DNA of 6,486 bases from Hellea balneolensis (lineage in GTDB: Bacteria > Pseudomonadota > Alphaproteobacteria > Caulobacterales > Maricaulaceae), in contig QIKS01000044.1 in the NCBI GenBank assembly GCA_003233025.1, forward strand, positions 1 through 6,486, in the 5' to 3' direction. A program made the position numbers and the translations under genes. Under the pieces are notes generated by a model, which was given only the letters and a program-made list of their open reading frames with translations, ran no database searches and was not told the DNA's origin. This document shows, one piece after another, positions 1 through 5,706 of this stretch. The stretch's first letter is position 1; each line of letters opens with the position of its first letter.

Positions 1-403
1 CCAGTTTTATCGCCTGTAAATCTTGTAGGGTTACGCCCGTAACCCGCGCAGGTGCCGTGCGCTCGGAGGCTTGAATAAAAGTATCGCCCTGAACAAAAAG
101 GAAAGCATTTTCCACGCCGGGGATTTGCGACAATCGGTCTTGCAGCCCGGAAATTTGGGCCGCCGTTGGATCAGGCGAAACTGTCGCCACATACATGTGC
201 CCGTCTGACCCCAAGGTCAACTCGATCATGGTTTCGCGAAATCCGTTCATGATCGACATGATGGTGATCATGGCAAAAATCGCCAATGTGATACACAAAA
301 ATGCCAACACCTTACGTGCGCCCAAATAGCGGGCCGCTAATTTGCGCTCGAACTTGCCAAAGGGCGGTGCACCGCCTGTTTCGTGTTGGCCAATAGGTTT
401 CAT
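1..403 (-). CDS. LolC/LolE-family lipoprotein-releasing ABC transporter permease (N-terminal part)
   Basis: Inner-membrane permease of the Lol system, which with the ATPase LolD extracts outer-membrane lipoproteins from the inner membrane and passes them to LolA. The window holds the first 134 codons; the rest runs off the low-coordinate edge. Reading from ATG at 403, the protein opens with a hydrophilic stretch containing FERKLAARYLGARK (residues about 18-31), then one hydrophobic helix (about 32-52), then MNGFRETM and LGSDGHMYV, the conserved start of the periplasmic domain, which continues to the edge. The start lies one base after the proS stop, with AAAGG about 11 nt upstream inside proS, so translation is probably coupled. 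Compared with relatives I recall, about 9-10 residues (the EGxxSV segment) seem absent before the helix. I cannot tell LolC from LolE. From known synteny lolD would be expected next, but it is outside the window. Confidence 0.88.
   Translation of the reverse strand, partial: MKPIGQHETGGAPPFGKFERKLAARYLGARKVLAFLCITLAIFAMITIMSIMNGFRETMIELTLGSDGHMYVATVSPDPTAAQISGLQDRLSQIPGVENAFLFVQGDTFIQASERTAPARVTGVTLQDLQAIKL
363..376. repeat. 14-nt perfect palindrome in the early lol coding region
   Basis: The bases GGCGGTGCACCGCC read the same on both strands. They lie about 27 nt inside the lolC/E gene and encode Gly-Gly-Ala-Pro-Pro (codons 10-14). In mRNA they could fold into a 5-bp GC stem with a 4-nt loop close to the start codon. 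It may be a chance effect of Gly and Pro codons; no function is shown. Confidence 0.4.
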
Positions 404-404
404 C

Positions 405-1739
405 TTATGAAATGCCTTTGAACTGTTGGACAATAAAGTTTACGGCCTCGCTCGGCGTTAAGTTTTGCCGCTCGCCGGTTTTACGGGTTTTGACCTCGAC
501 AATACCGTCTTTCAAACCCCGTGGCCCGACAATTATTTGAAAAGGAAGCCCGATCAAATCCATGCGTGAAAACTTAACCCCGCCCCTGTCCGCCTTGTCG
601 TCATAAAGCGGGTCAATGCCGGCGGCCCCAAGCTTTGCATATATATCTTCGCAAGCTTTATCCGTGTCATCATCCCCGGCGCGCAGATTAAGAATACCTG
701 CGCCAAACGGGGCAACGCTAAGCGGCCAGATAATCCCGGCTTCGTCATGGCTGGCCTCGATAATCCCGCCGACAAGACGCGAAACACCAATGCCGTAAGA
801 CCCCATTTGGGCGAAATGTTCTTTGCCGTCTGGCCCCATAACTTTCGCGCCCATCGGTTTGGAGTATTTATCGCCAAAGCAGAAAATATGCCCGACCTCA
901 ATACCGCGCGCCGAAACTTGTTTGTCTTTGGGCACGTCCTTGGCAAAAATTTCAGCGTCGTGCATTTCCTCGGTGCGGGCATAGAGAGCGGTTCGCTCAT
1001 TGACAATGGCCTGCAAATCGGCACCGAAATCCACAGCGCCCGGCGCGTCCAGCTCCAGCAGATCGGCATGACAAAAAACTTCGCTCTCGCCAGTATCGGC
1101 CAAGATGAGAAATTCGTGGGATAAGTCGCCGCCAATCGGCCCGGTATCGGCGCGCATGGGCACGGCTTGCAAACCTAACCGTGCGAAAGTATTGAGATAA
1201 GCCACAAACATTTTGTTATAAGATATAACGGCAGCGTCCATGTCGATGTCGAAAGAATAGCTGTCTTTCATCAAAAACTCACGCCCTCGCATAACCCCGA
1301 ACCGGGGGCGGACTTCATCTCTGAATTTCCACTGAATATGATAGAGCAGTTGCGGCAGGTCTTTGTAAGAGCGCACGAATGTGCGAAAAATATCGGTCAG
1401 CATTTCCTCATTGGTCGGGCCATAGAGAAGCGCGCGCCCACTGCGATCTTCAATCCGCAGCATTTCCTTACCGTAATCATCATAGCGGCCACTTTCGCGC
1501 CACAGCTCTGCCGGTTGGATGGTCGGCATCAGCATTTCCACCGCACCGGCGCGCTCTTGTTCCTCACGCACAATATCGGCGATTTTATTCATTACCTTCA
1601 GGCCCAAAGGCAGCCAGGAATAAATCCCCGCACTGTGTTGCTTGACCATGCCTGCCCGCAACATAAAGCGGTGCGAAGCGATTTCGGCGCTGGCGGGGGT
1701 TTCCTTTAAGAGCGGTAAAAAATAGCGCGACAGTCTCAT
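405..1739 (-). CDS. proS: Prolyl-tRNA synthetase, short form lacking a full editing insertion
   Basis: Cytoplasmic class II aminoacyl-tRNA synthetase that charges tRNA-Pro with proline. The 444-residue product is complete. Visible elements are the motif 1 region (about 38-75), the proline-pocket motif GPTNEE (107-112), motif 2 from [11 protein letters not shown] to [10 protein letters not shown] (138-164), motif 3 GSYGIGVSR (313-321), and a C-terminal anticodon-binding domain (about 345-444) with [17 protein letters not shown]. coli ProS is about 570 residues because an INS editing domain sits between motifs 2 and 3; here that interval (about 218-284) is short, as in known alphaproteobacterial enzymes, so cis editing of Ala-tRNA-Pro is probably absent and a free-standing editing protein would be expected elsewhere. 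The ATG at 1739 gives the usual MRLSRYFLP start; its ribosome site is weak (AAGTAAG). It follows the DUF1467 gene by 24 nt and is followed by lolC/E after one base. Confidence 0.98.
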   Translation of the reverse strand: MRLSRYFLPLLKETPASAEIASHRFMLRAGMVKQHSAGIYSWLPLGLKVMNKIADIVREEQERAGAVEMLMPTIQPAELWRESGRYDDYGKEMLRIEDRSGRALLYGPTNEEMLTDIFRTFVRSYKDLPQLLYHIQWKFRDEVRPRFGVMRGREFLMKDSYSFDIDMDAAVISYNKMFVAYLNTFARLGLQAVPMRADTGPIGGDLSHEFLILADTGESEVFCHADLLELDAPGAVDFGADLQAIVNERTALYARTEEMHDAEIFAKDVPKDKQVSARGIEVGHIFCFGDKYSKPMGAKVMGPDGKEHFAQMGSYGIGVSRLVGGIIEASHDEAGIIWPLSVAPFGAGILNLRAGDDDTDKACEDIYAKLGAAGIDPLYDDKADRGGVKFSRMDLIGLPFQIIVGPRGLKDGIVEVKTRKTGERQNLTPSEAVNFIVQQFKGIS

Positions 1740-1763
1740 GGGTCTTACTTTCTATATTTCGCC

Positions 1764-2042
1764 TTAAATTTCGTCAGGGACAAAATTAGGGATAAACGGA
1801 ATATTGTTCCAATCAACCAAATTAAAGGTAATGATACAAAAAATTATCAGCCAGACAATAGCCGCAAGCACACTGGTCTGTATTATTTTTAGCCGCATCC
1901 GTGATTTTTGCGGCGCGCCCGGCTCGGTGCCAGGCACAATATCACCGCTTTCATGCTGGCCTTTTACCCCTAAAGGCAAGACCGTAAACAGCAATAACCA
2001 CCACACAATAAAGTAAACCGCAATTCCGGTGATAATAGGCAT
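1764..2042 (-). CDS. DUF1467 family small membrane protein
   Basis: A 92-residue inner-membrane protein of unknown function, assigned to DUF1467 from its WWLLLFTVLPLGVKGQ and VPGTEPGAP segments. Two membrane helices are visible, at about 4-24 and 53-73. The loop between them (25-52) carries VKGQHESGDIVPGTEPGAP followed by a basic KSRMRLK patch, so by the positive-inside rule the loop should face the cytoplasm and both ends the periplasm. The tail (74-92) is rich in Asn, Pro and Phe. The ATG shares its first base with the mce stop (TAATG), and GGAGAG lies 9 nt upstream of the start within mce, so reinitiation after mce is likely. The family, as I recall it, is largely alphaproteobacterial and often sits beside mce and proS. 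No catalytic residues are evident, and I do not propose a biochemical role. Confidence 0.9.
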   Translation of the reverse strand: MPIITGIAVYFIVWWLLLFTVLPLGVKGQHESGDIVPGTEPGAPQKSRMRLKIIQTSVLAAIVWLIIFCIITFNLVDWNNIPFIPNFVPDEI

Positions 2043-2449
2043 TATTTCGGGCTCTCCATTAATTCAATCAACACGCCGGTAAAATCTTTCGGGTGAATAA
2101 AAATCACCAATGTGCCGTGCGCGCCTATTCTCGGTTCACTCAATACTGTTGCGCCTTGCTCTTCCATATGGCGTTTTGCCGCGTGAATATCTTGCACTTC
2201 AAAACAGATATGATGCTGGGCACCTTTCGGGTTTTTAGCGAGAAATTTAAGGATTGGAGAGTTATCGCCGTAAGGCTCGATAAATTCCAACTGCCCGGAC
2301 GGGAGATTAACAAAGCAAAACCTAACCCCTTGCGCGGGCAAGGTCTTGGTTTTGGTAATACCGGTAATACCCAATATCTCCCGGTAAGGCTTCACCGCGT
2401 CTTTGATAGAAGGAACGGCAATGCCAATATGGTTGAGCGGCCCGATCAT
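2042..2449 (-). CDS. mce: Methylmalonyl-CoA epimerase (VOC superfamily)
   Basis: Interconverts (2S)- and (2R)-methylmalonyl-CoA, linking propionyl-CoA carboxylase to methylmalonyl-CoA mutase on the way to succinyl-CoA. The 135-residue product has the usual length and the paired beta-alpha-beta-beta-beta modules of the vicinal oxygen chelate fold. NHIGIAV (6-12) opens module 1; Glu55 in LEFIEP, the His79-His80 pair in HHICFEV and Glu129 in VLIELME, together with His7, sit where the family's metal ligands occur. SPILKFL (64-70) and PRIGAHGT (106-113) are also typical. The start is fixed by the ATGA overlap with rnj: the ATG at 2449 uses bases of the rnj TGA stop, and no strong ribosome site is seen, so translation should depend on coupling to rnj. 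A 9-nt tandem repeat lies in the loop coding for GITGIT (27-32). Other VOC enzymes such as glyoxalase are less likely given the motif match. Confidence 0.95.
   Translation of the reverse strand: MIGPLNHIGIAVPSIKDAVKPYREILGITGITKTKTLPAQGVRFCFVNLPSGQLEFIEPYGDNSPILKFLAKNPKGAQHHICFEVQDIHAAKRHMEEQGATVLSEPRIGAHGTLVIFIHPKDFTGVLIELMESPK
2354..2371. repeat. Two tandem copies of a 9-nt unit inside mce
   Basis: The 9-mer GGTAATACC occurs twice back to back on the + strand. On the coding strand this gives GGT ATT ACC twice, encoding Gly-Ile-Thr-Gly-Ile-Thr at residues 27-32, a surface loop before the second strand of module 1. It keeps the frame and looks like a small replication-slippage duplication or chance. 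Confidence 0.6.
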
Positions 2450-4128
2450 GATAGCCGCATGGCGATCACTTCAACAATGGCCCGCTTGTCGGTCTCTGCG
2501 CGAAGGTAGCGCCGGACTTTCGAACGCACACGCTCCTCGATAGCGTCTTCGTCGCGGCGTTTATTTTTATCGAGAGAGAAGAAAGCCCGCTCCGCCACCT
2601 TTGCAATACCGTCAAGCAGCTTGTCAAGAATTTGGCCATTATAGCCGTGGGGGAAACCATTGGCGCGGATATCTGGCCCGGCGATTAATTCGCCTTTGCG
2701 GCTAATCGTAAGGGCGATGCTGACATGGCCCGCATAGGCCATTTTCAGACGCTCGCGCAGTGACATATCACCAGCGGGAATGATCAAGCGGCAGTCTTCA
2801 TGCAAGCGCCCGGCCGGAACAATTTCAATGATTTTCGCACCCTTCTTGGACAATTTAATCATCTCGCCGTTATGGGGGGCCAAAGTATGCGCAATGCCCA
2901 AACTATCTGCGAGCTTGGCATGTTCGAGCAAATGGCGCCGCTCGCCGTGAACCGGAATGGCGATATGGGGTTTGGCCCAACTGTACATTTCCTTCAACTC
3001 ATCGCGGCAGGGATGGCCGGACACATGAATATCGTGACTTTTTTCTGTAACGATTTCAATGCCTTGATCGGCCAAACTGTTTTGCAAAGCGAAAATACCT
3101 TTTTCATTGCCGGGGATAATTTTGGATGAGAAAATCACAACATCGCCTTTGCCGAACTTAACTGTGCGGTGATCGCCTCTGGCTATGCGCGACAACGCCG
3201 CCCGTGGTTCGCCTTGGGATCCGGTGCATAAATATAAAACATGACCAGCAGGCATAGAGCTTGCTTGATCTTCGCTAACCATATTTGTGATTTGCTTGAG
3301 CAGGCCAACCGCCTTCGCCGCTTCACACATCCGGTGCATGGAGCGACCGATAAGGCAGACACTGCGCTCATTGGCGCTGGCCGCCACCATGACGGTTTCC
3401 AGCCGCGCCACATTGGAAGCAAAGCTGGCCACGGCCATGCCGCGCCCCCTATATTCGCCGATCAATTTTATTAGGGCGTCGCGAACACCGCTTTCCGATC
3501 CCGATACGCCGGGGCTAAACACATTGGTGCTGTCACACACCATGGCCAAGACGCCCTCATCGCCGACAGCGCGCAGGGCCTCGACGTCAACCCCTTCGCC
3601 GATCATCGGGTCAGGATCAATTTTCCAGTCCCCGGTGTGCAGGATTATACCTTCTGGCGTGCGGATGATTAACGCATTGGGTTCGGGGATTGAATGGGTC
3701 AATGTCACCAGCTCAATCTCAAAAATACCGAGCTTGAATTTTCCCCGCAGCGGAATTTCAAACAGTGGCACTTCGCCAAGCAGGTCAAATTCCGCCAGCC
3801 GGCCTTCCGTCAAATAATGGGTAAATGGCGTGGCATAGACCGGGCAGCGAAGCTGCGGCCACAACCGGGCCAATGCCCCCATATGATCTTCATGGGCGTG
3901 GGTGAGGATGATCCCTAAAATATCATCTTTCTTGTCTTCGAGAAATTCAATGCTGGGCATGATAATATCAATGCCCGGCGTTTGCGGCCCGCCAAATGTC
4001 ACGCCAATATCAACAATTATCCATTTGCGGGCATGGGGCGGGCCAAACCCGTAAAGGTTCAAATTCATGCCAATTTCGCCGCAACCACCCAAGGGCAGAA
4101 AAACAAGTTCGTCTTTATTCTTGCTCAT
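2446..4128 (-). CDS. rnj: Ribonuclease J (metallo-beta-lactamase / beta-CASP RNase)
   Basis: Cytoplasmic RNase with 5'-3' exonuclease and endonuclease activity, acting in mRNA turnover and rRNA 5'-end maturation. The 560-residue product is full length. It opens with LVFLPLGGCGEIGMN (8-22). Zinc-site residues are all present: HAHEDH (77-82), His146 in THSIPEP, Asp168 in HTGDWKID and His395 in PVHGE. The beta-CASP domain (roughly 195-370) has CDSTN (199-203), ASFASNVARLETV (235-247), TGSQGEP (303-309), and the HVSGHP loop (369-374). A C-terminal domain (about 440-560) follows, ending in the Arg/Lys-rich RSKVRRYLRAE region. The ATG lies 3 nt after the coaX stop with AAGG 8 nt before it, and the TGA overlaps the mce ATG. 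It is in the same group as the RNase J enzymes of Sinorhizobium and Rhodobacter. No key residue is missing. Confidence 0.97.
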   Translation of the reverse strand: MSKNKDELVFLPLGGCGEIGMNLNLYGFGPPHARKWIIVDIGVTFGGPQTPGIDIIMPSIEFLEDKKDDILGIILTHAHEDHMGALARLWPQLRCPVYATPFTHYLTEGRLAEFDLLGEVPLFEIPLRGKFKLGIFEIELVTLTHSIPEPNALIIRTPEGIILHTGDWKIDPDPMIGEGVDVEALRAVGDEGVLAMVCDSTNVFSPGVSGSESGVRDALIKLIGEYRGRGMAVASFASNVARLETVMVAASANERSVCLIGRSMHRMCEAAKAVGLLKQITNMVSEDQASSMPAGHVLYLCTGSQGEPRAALSRIARGDHRTVKFGKGDVVIFSSKIIPGNEKGIFALQNSLADQGIEIVTEKSHDIHVSGHPCRDELKEMYSWAKPHIAIPVHGERRHLLEHAKLADSLGIAHTLAPHNGEMIKLSKKGAKIIEIVPAGRLHEDCRLIIPAGDMSLRERLKMAYAGHVSIALTISRKGELIAGPDIRANGFPHGYNGQILDKLLDGIAKVAERAFFSLDKNKRRDEDAIEERVRSKVRRYLRAETDKRAIVEVIAMRLS

Positions 4129-4131
4129 AAT

Positions 4132-4902
4132 TTAAGCCTTATTCCGCTGCCAAATTTCATGCAGCCCGTTAATGGTCAATTGCACATCATAAATCTCAAT
4201 GCGCTTAGATGCCCCTTCAAACAAAGATGCCACACCGCCCGTGCCAATAACGGTAAATTTTCGACCGTCTTCGGCGCGGATTTTATCGATCAGCCCGTCA
4301 ATGAGAGAAATATAGCCCCAAAAAATTCCCGACTGCATGGCTTCAACCGTGCCGCGCCCAATAACACGTTCGGGGCGCTTGATGGCAATTCGGGGTAATT
4401 TCGCGGCGGCTTCATGCAGGGCTTGTATGGAGAGATTAATGCCCGGCGCAATGATGCCGCCTTCAAAATCACCATTTGCGCAAATAATATCAAATGTGGT
4501 GGCGGTGCCTGAATCCACCAAAATGAGCGGCCCTTTATATTTTGCGTGCGCCCCCACTGCATTGACCAACCGGTCAGCACCAACGTCGTCGGGGTTGGCC
4601 AAATTAACCTTGGCCCCAACCTCCACGCCTGGCTCGCCGACAACAAGCGGTTCTACATTGAGATGACGCCGCGACAAATTTCGCATATGAAACAAGGCTT
4701 GGGGCACAACGGTAGAAATGATGCAACCGTCAATGTCTTCAAATTTCAAGCCTTGCATCACCATAAGCTGATACAGCCATACTGCATATTCATCCGCTGT
4801 GCGCGCCGCATTGGTCTGGATGCGCCATTCAACCACCCAGTCATTGCCGTCATGAACGGCAAATAAGGTATTGGTATTTCCGCTATCAATCGCCAGTAAC
4901 AT
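4132..4902 (-). CDS. coaX: Type III pantothenate kinase
   Basis: Phosphorylates pantothenate, the first step of coenzyme A synthesis; family members need a monovalent cation such as K+ and are not feedback-inhibited by CoA. The 256-residue product matches the usual 250-260. It belongs to the ASKHA (actin-like) fold: phosphate-binding DSGNTNT with Asp6 (6-12), GADR with the likely catalytic Asp110 (108-111), [10 protein letters not shown] with the cation-binding Asp130 (129-138), GGIIAPG, and [12 protein letters not shown] near the C-terminus. An upstream in-frame ATG at 4974 would add 24 residues, but those overlap the end of birA and look unlike the family; the start at 4902 gives the standard [11 protein letters not shown] beginning and has AGGAGA 4 nt in front. 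It lies 32 nt after birA and 3 nt before rnj. Confidence 0.96.
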   Translation of the reverse strand: MLLAIDSGNTNTLFAVHDGNDWVVEWRIQTNAARTADEYAVWLYQLMVMQGLKFEDIDGCIISTVVPQALFHMRNLSRRHLNVEPLVVGEPGVEVGAKVNLANPDDVGADRLVNAVGAHAKYKGPLILVDSGTATTFDIICANGDFEGGIIAPGINLSIQALHEAAAKLPRIAIKRPERVIGRGTVEAMQSGIFWGYISLIDGLIDKIRAEDGRKFTVIGTGGVASLFEGASKRIEIYDVQLTINGLHEIWQRNKA

Positions 4903-4906
4903 AATA

Positions 4907-4912
4907 TCTCCT
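4907..4912 (-). promoter_or_regulatory. Shine-Dalgarno sequence of coaX
   Basis: AGGAGA on the coding strand, followed by ATATT/ATG, is the clearest ribosome site in the window and decides the coaX start at 4902 against the longer reading from 4974. It directly abuts a small inverted repeat at 4913-4930. Confidence 0.8.
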
Positions 4913-4930
4913 GCCCTCTCTTTATAGGGC
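4913..4930 (-). other. Small hairpin in the birA-coaX gap
   Basis: On the coding strand GCCCT, 8 nt, then AGGGC form a perfect 5-bp GC-rich inverted repeat in the 32-nt space between the birA stop and the coaX start, touching the coaX Shine-Dalgarno sequence. There is no T-run after it, so it is not a standard intrinsic terminator. It could affect ribosome access or mark an RNA cleavage point, or it may be chance. Confidence 0.35.
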
Positions 4931-4934
4931 TTGT

Positions 4935-5690
4935 TCACGAAAAGAAAACATCTCCTGCATGGATTTTCACACATTGCCCGTCGTCAACAATAATCTCCAA
5001 TGCCCCGTCCATATCCAGCCCCATAGCAATGCCTTTAACCGTGCGCTCGGCCAAGACCGCCGTGACGGGGCCGCCAATGCCCTGGGCGCGTAAAAGCCAT
5101 GCCGTGCGTAGGGGCGCAAAGCCTTCGGCTACGTATATGCTGCGCCAATGGCTAAAGCGCGCCGCCAATAGAGCGGTCATCGGCCCGGTTCCGGTAAATA
5201 CCGGCTCCGGCCCGCTTAAATCCTTGTCATCAATATGGGCCAGCAAATGGGTGGTCGGATAATCAGTTAAGTCCGGCGTATCGATCACATTAATGCCAAT
5301 ACCAACGATGAGCCAATGATGTTGGTTTTCCCGTCCACTTTCCAGCAAAATCCCGGCGATTTTTTTGCCTGCCACCAAAATATCGTTCGGCCATTTAATC
5401 TTGATCAGATCAGGGGCTATATAGTGCTCAAGCATCTCCGCTACCGCCAACGCCGCCGCGAAACTGAGCCGGGCATCGTCTTGCAACTGGCCTTGGGTTT
5501 TAAACAGGCCGGAGCAAAACAAATTGCCGCTCCGCGATACCCAAGTGCGGCCCCGCCGCCCGCGCCCGGCGGTTTGGCGATCCGCCGATATCCACAAAGC
5601 TTGCGAACTGCCGTGAGCAATGGTGTCGCTGGCACGGCGGGCAGCTTCCGCGTTCGTGGAATCGACGTTGTCAAAATGAATGAACTTCAC
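4935..5690 (-). CDS. birA: Biotin-[acetyl-CoA-carboxylase] ligase, group I (no DNA-binding domain)
   Basis: Activates biotin with ATP and attaches it to a lysine of carboxylase carrier proteins (AccB, and acyl-CoA carboxylases if present). Visible motifs: VDSTN (9-13), biotin/AMP-loop GRGRRGR (42-48), SGNLFCS (54-60), KWPNDILV (99-106) with [17 protein letters not shown] (129-135), and a small C-terminal SH3-like domain (about 205-251) ending in HAGDVFFS. There is no N-terminal helix-turn-helix, so unlike E. coli BirA it should not repress biotin genes. The start chosen is GTG at 5690, giving [13 protein letters not shown] and 251 residues; the ATG at 5759 would overlap nuoN by 53 nt and add a Pro/Arg-rich stretch unlike the family. 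The ribosome site is weak. Residues 159-170 are encoded by a palindrome and may be extra relative to relatives. The gene lies 16 nt after nuoN. Confidence 0.94.
   Translation of the reverse strand: MKFIHFDNVDSTNAEAARRASDTIAHGSSQALWISADRQTAGRGRRGRTWVSRSGNLFCSGLFKTQGQLQDDARLSFAAALAVAEMLEHYIAPDLIKIKWPNDILVAGKKIAGILLESGRENQHHWLIVGIGINVIDTPDLTDYPTTHLLAHIDDKDLSGPEPVFTGTGPMTALLAARFSHWRSIYVAEGFAPLRTAWLLRAQGIGGPVTAVLAERTVKGIAMGLDMDGALEIIVDDGQCVKIHAGDVFFS
5181..5214. repeat. 34-nt imperfect palindrome within birA
   Basis: The core CCGGTAAATACCGG at 5191-5204 has two perfect 6-nt arms around AA. The symmetry extends outward: after a 2-base mismatch, 5185-5188 pair with 5207-5210, and after one further mismatch, 5181-5183 pair with 5212-5214. 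In all 13 of 16 outward pairs match. It encodes BirA residues 159-170 ([12 protein letters not shown]), in the linker before the helix [10 protein letters not shown]. As RNA it would form a strong hairpin. Confidence 0.7.
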
Positions 5691-5706
5691 AATTCTGCGC
5701 TCAAGC

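Noticed and set aside
747..1124. 125-residue + strand open frame opposite proS
   Set aside because: It is a shadow of the complete proS frame on the other strand. It shows no recognisable motif and no ribosome site, and the antisense coding would need to coexist with a highly conserved gene.
1740..1763. Promoter for proS in the gap after the DUF1467 gene
   Set aside because: The 24-nt AT-rich gap is too short to hold a full promoter, and I see no convincing -35/-10 pair reaching into the upstream gene.
3287..3817. 176-residue + strand open frame opposite rnj
   Set aside because: It is the longest + strand frame, but it lies wholly inside the intact RNase J gene. Its composition is Ser/Arg/Pro-rich, as expected of a shadow frame, and it resembles no family I know.
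4546..4866. 106-residue + strand open frame opposite coaX
   Set aside because: It lies fully inside coaX with no motif or ribosome site; it is treated as a shadow.
4913..4930. Intrinsic terminator between birA and coaX
   Set aside because: The stem is only 5 bp and is followed by the ribosome site rather than a T-run.
4903..4974. 24-residue N-terminal extension of CoaX
   Set aside because: The extension overlaps the end of birA, is unlike other CoaX proteins, and the family-standard start at 4902 has a strong ribosome site.
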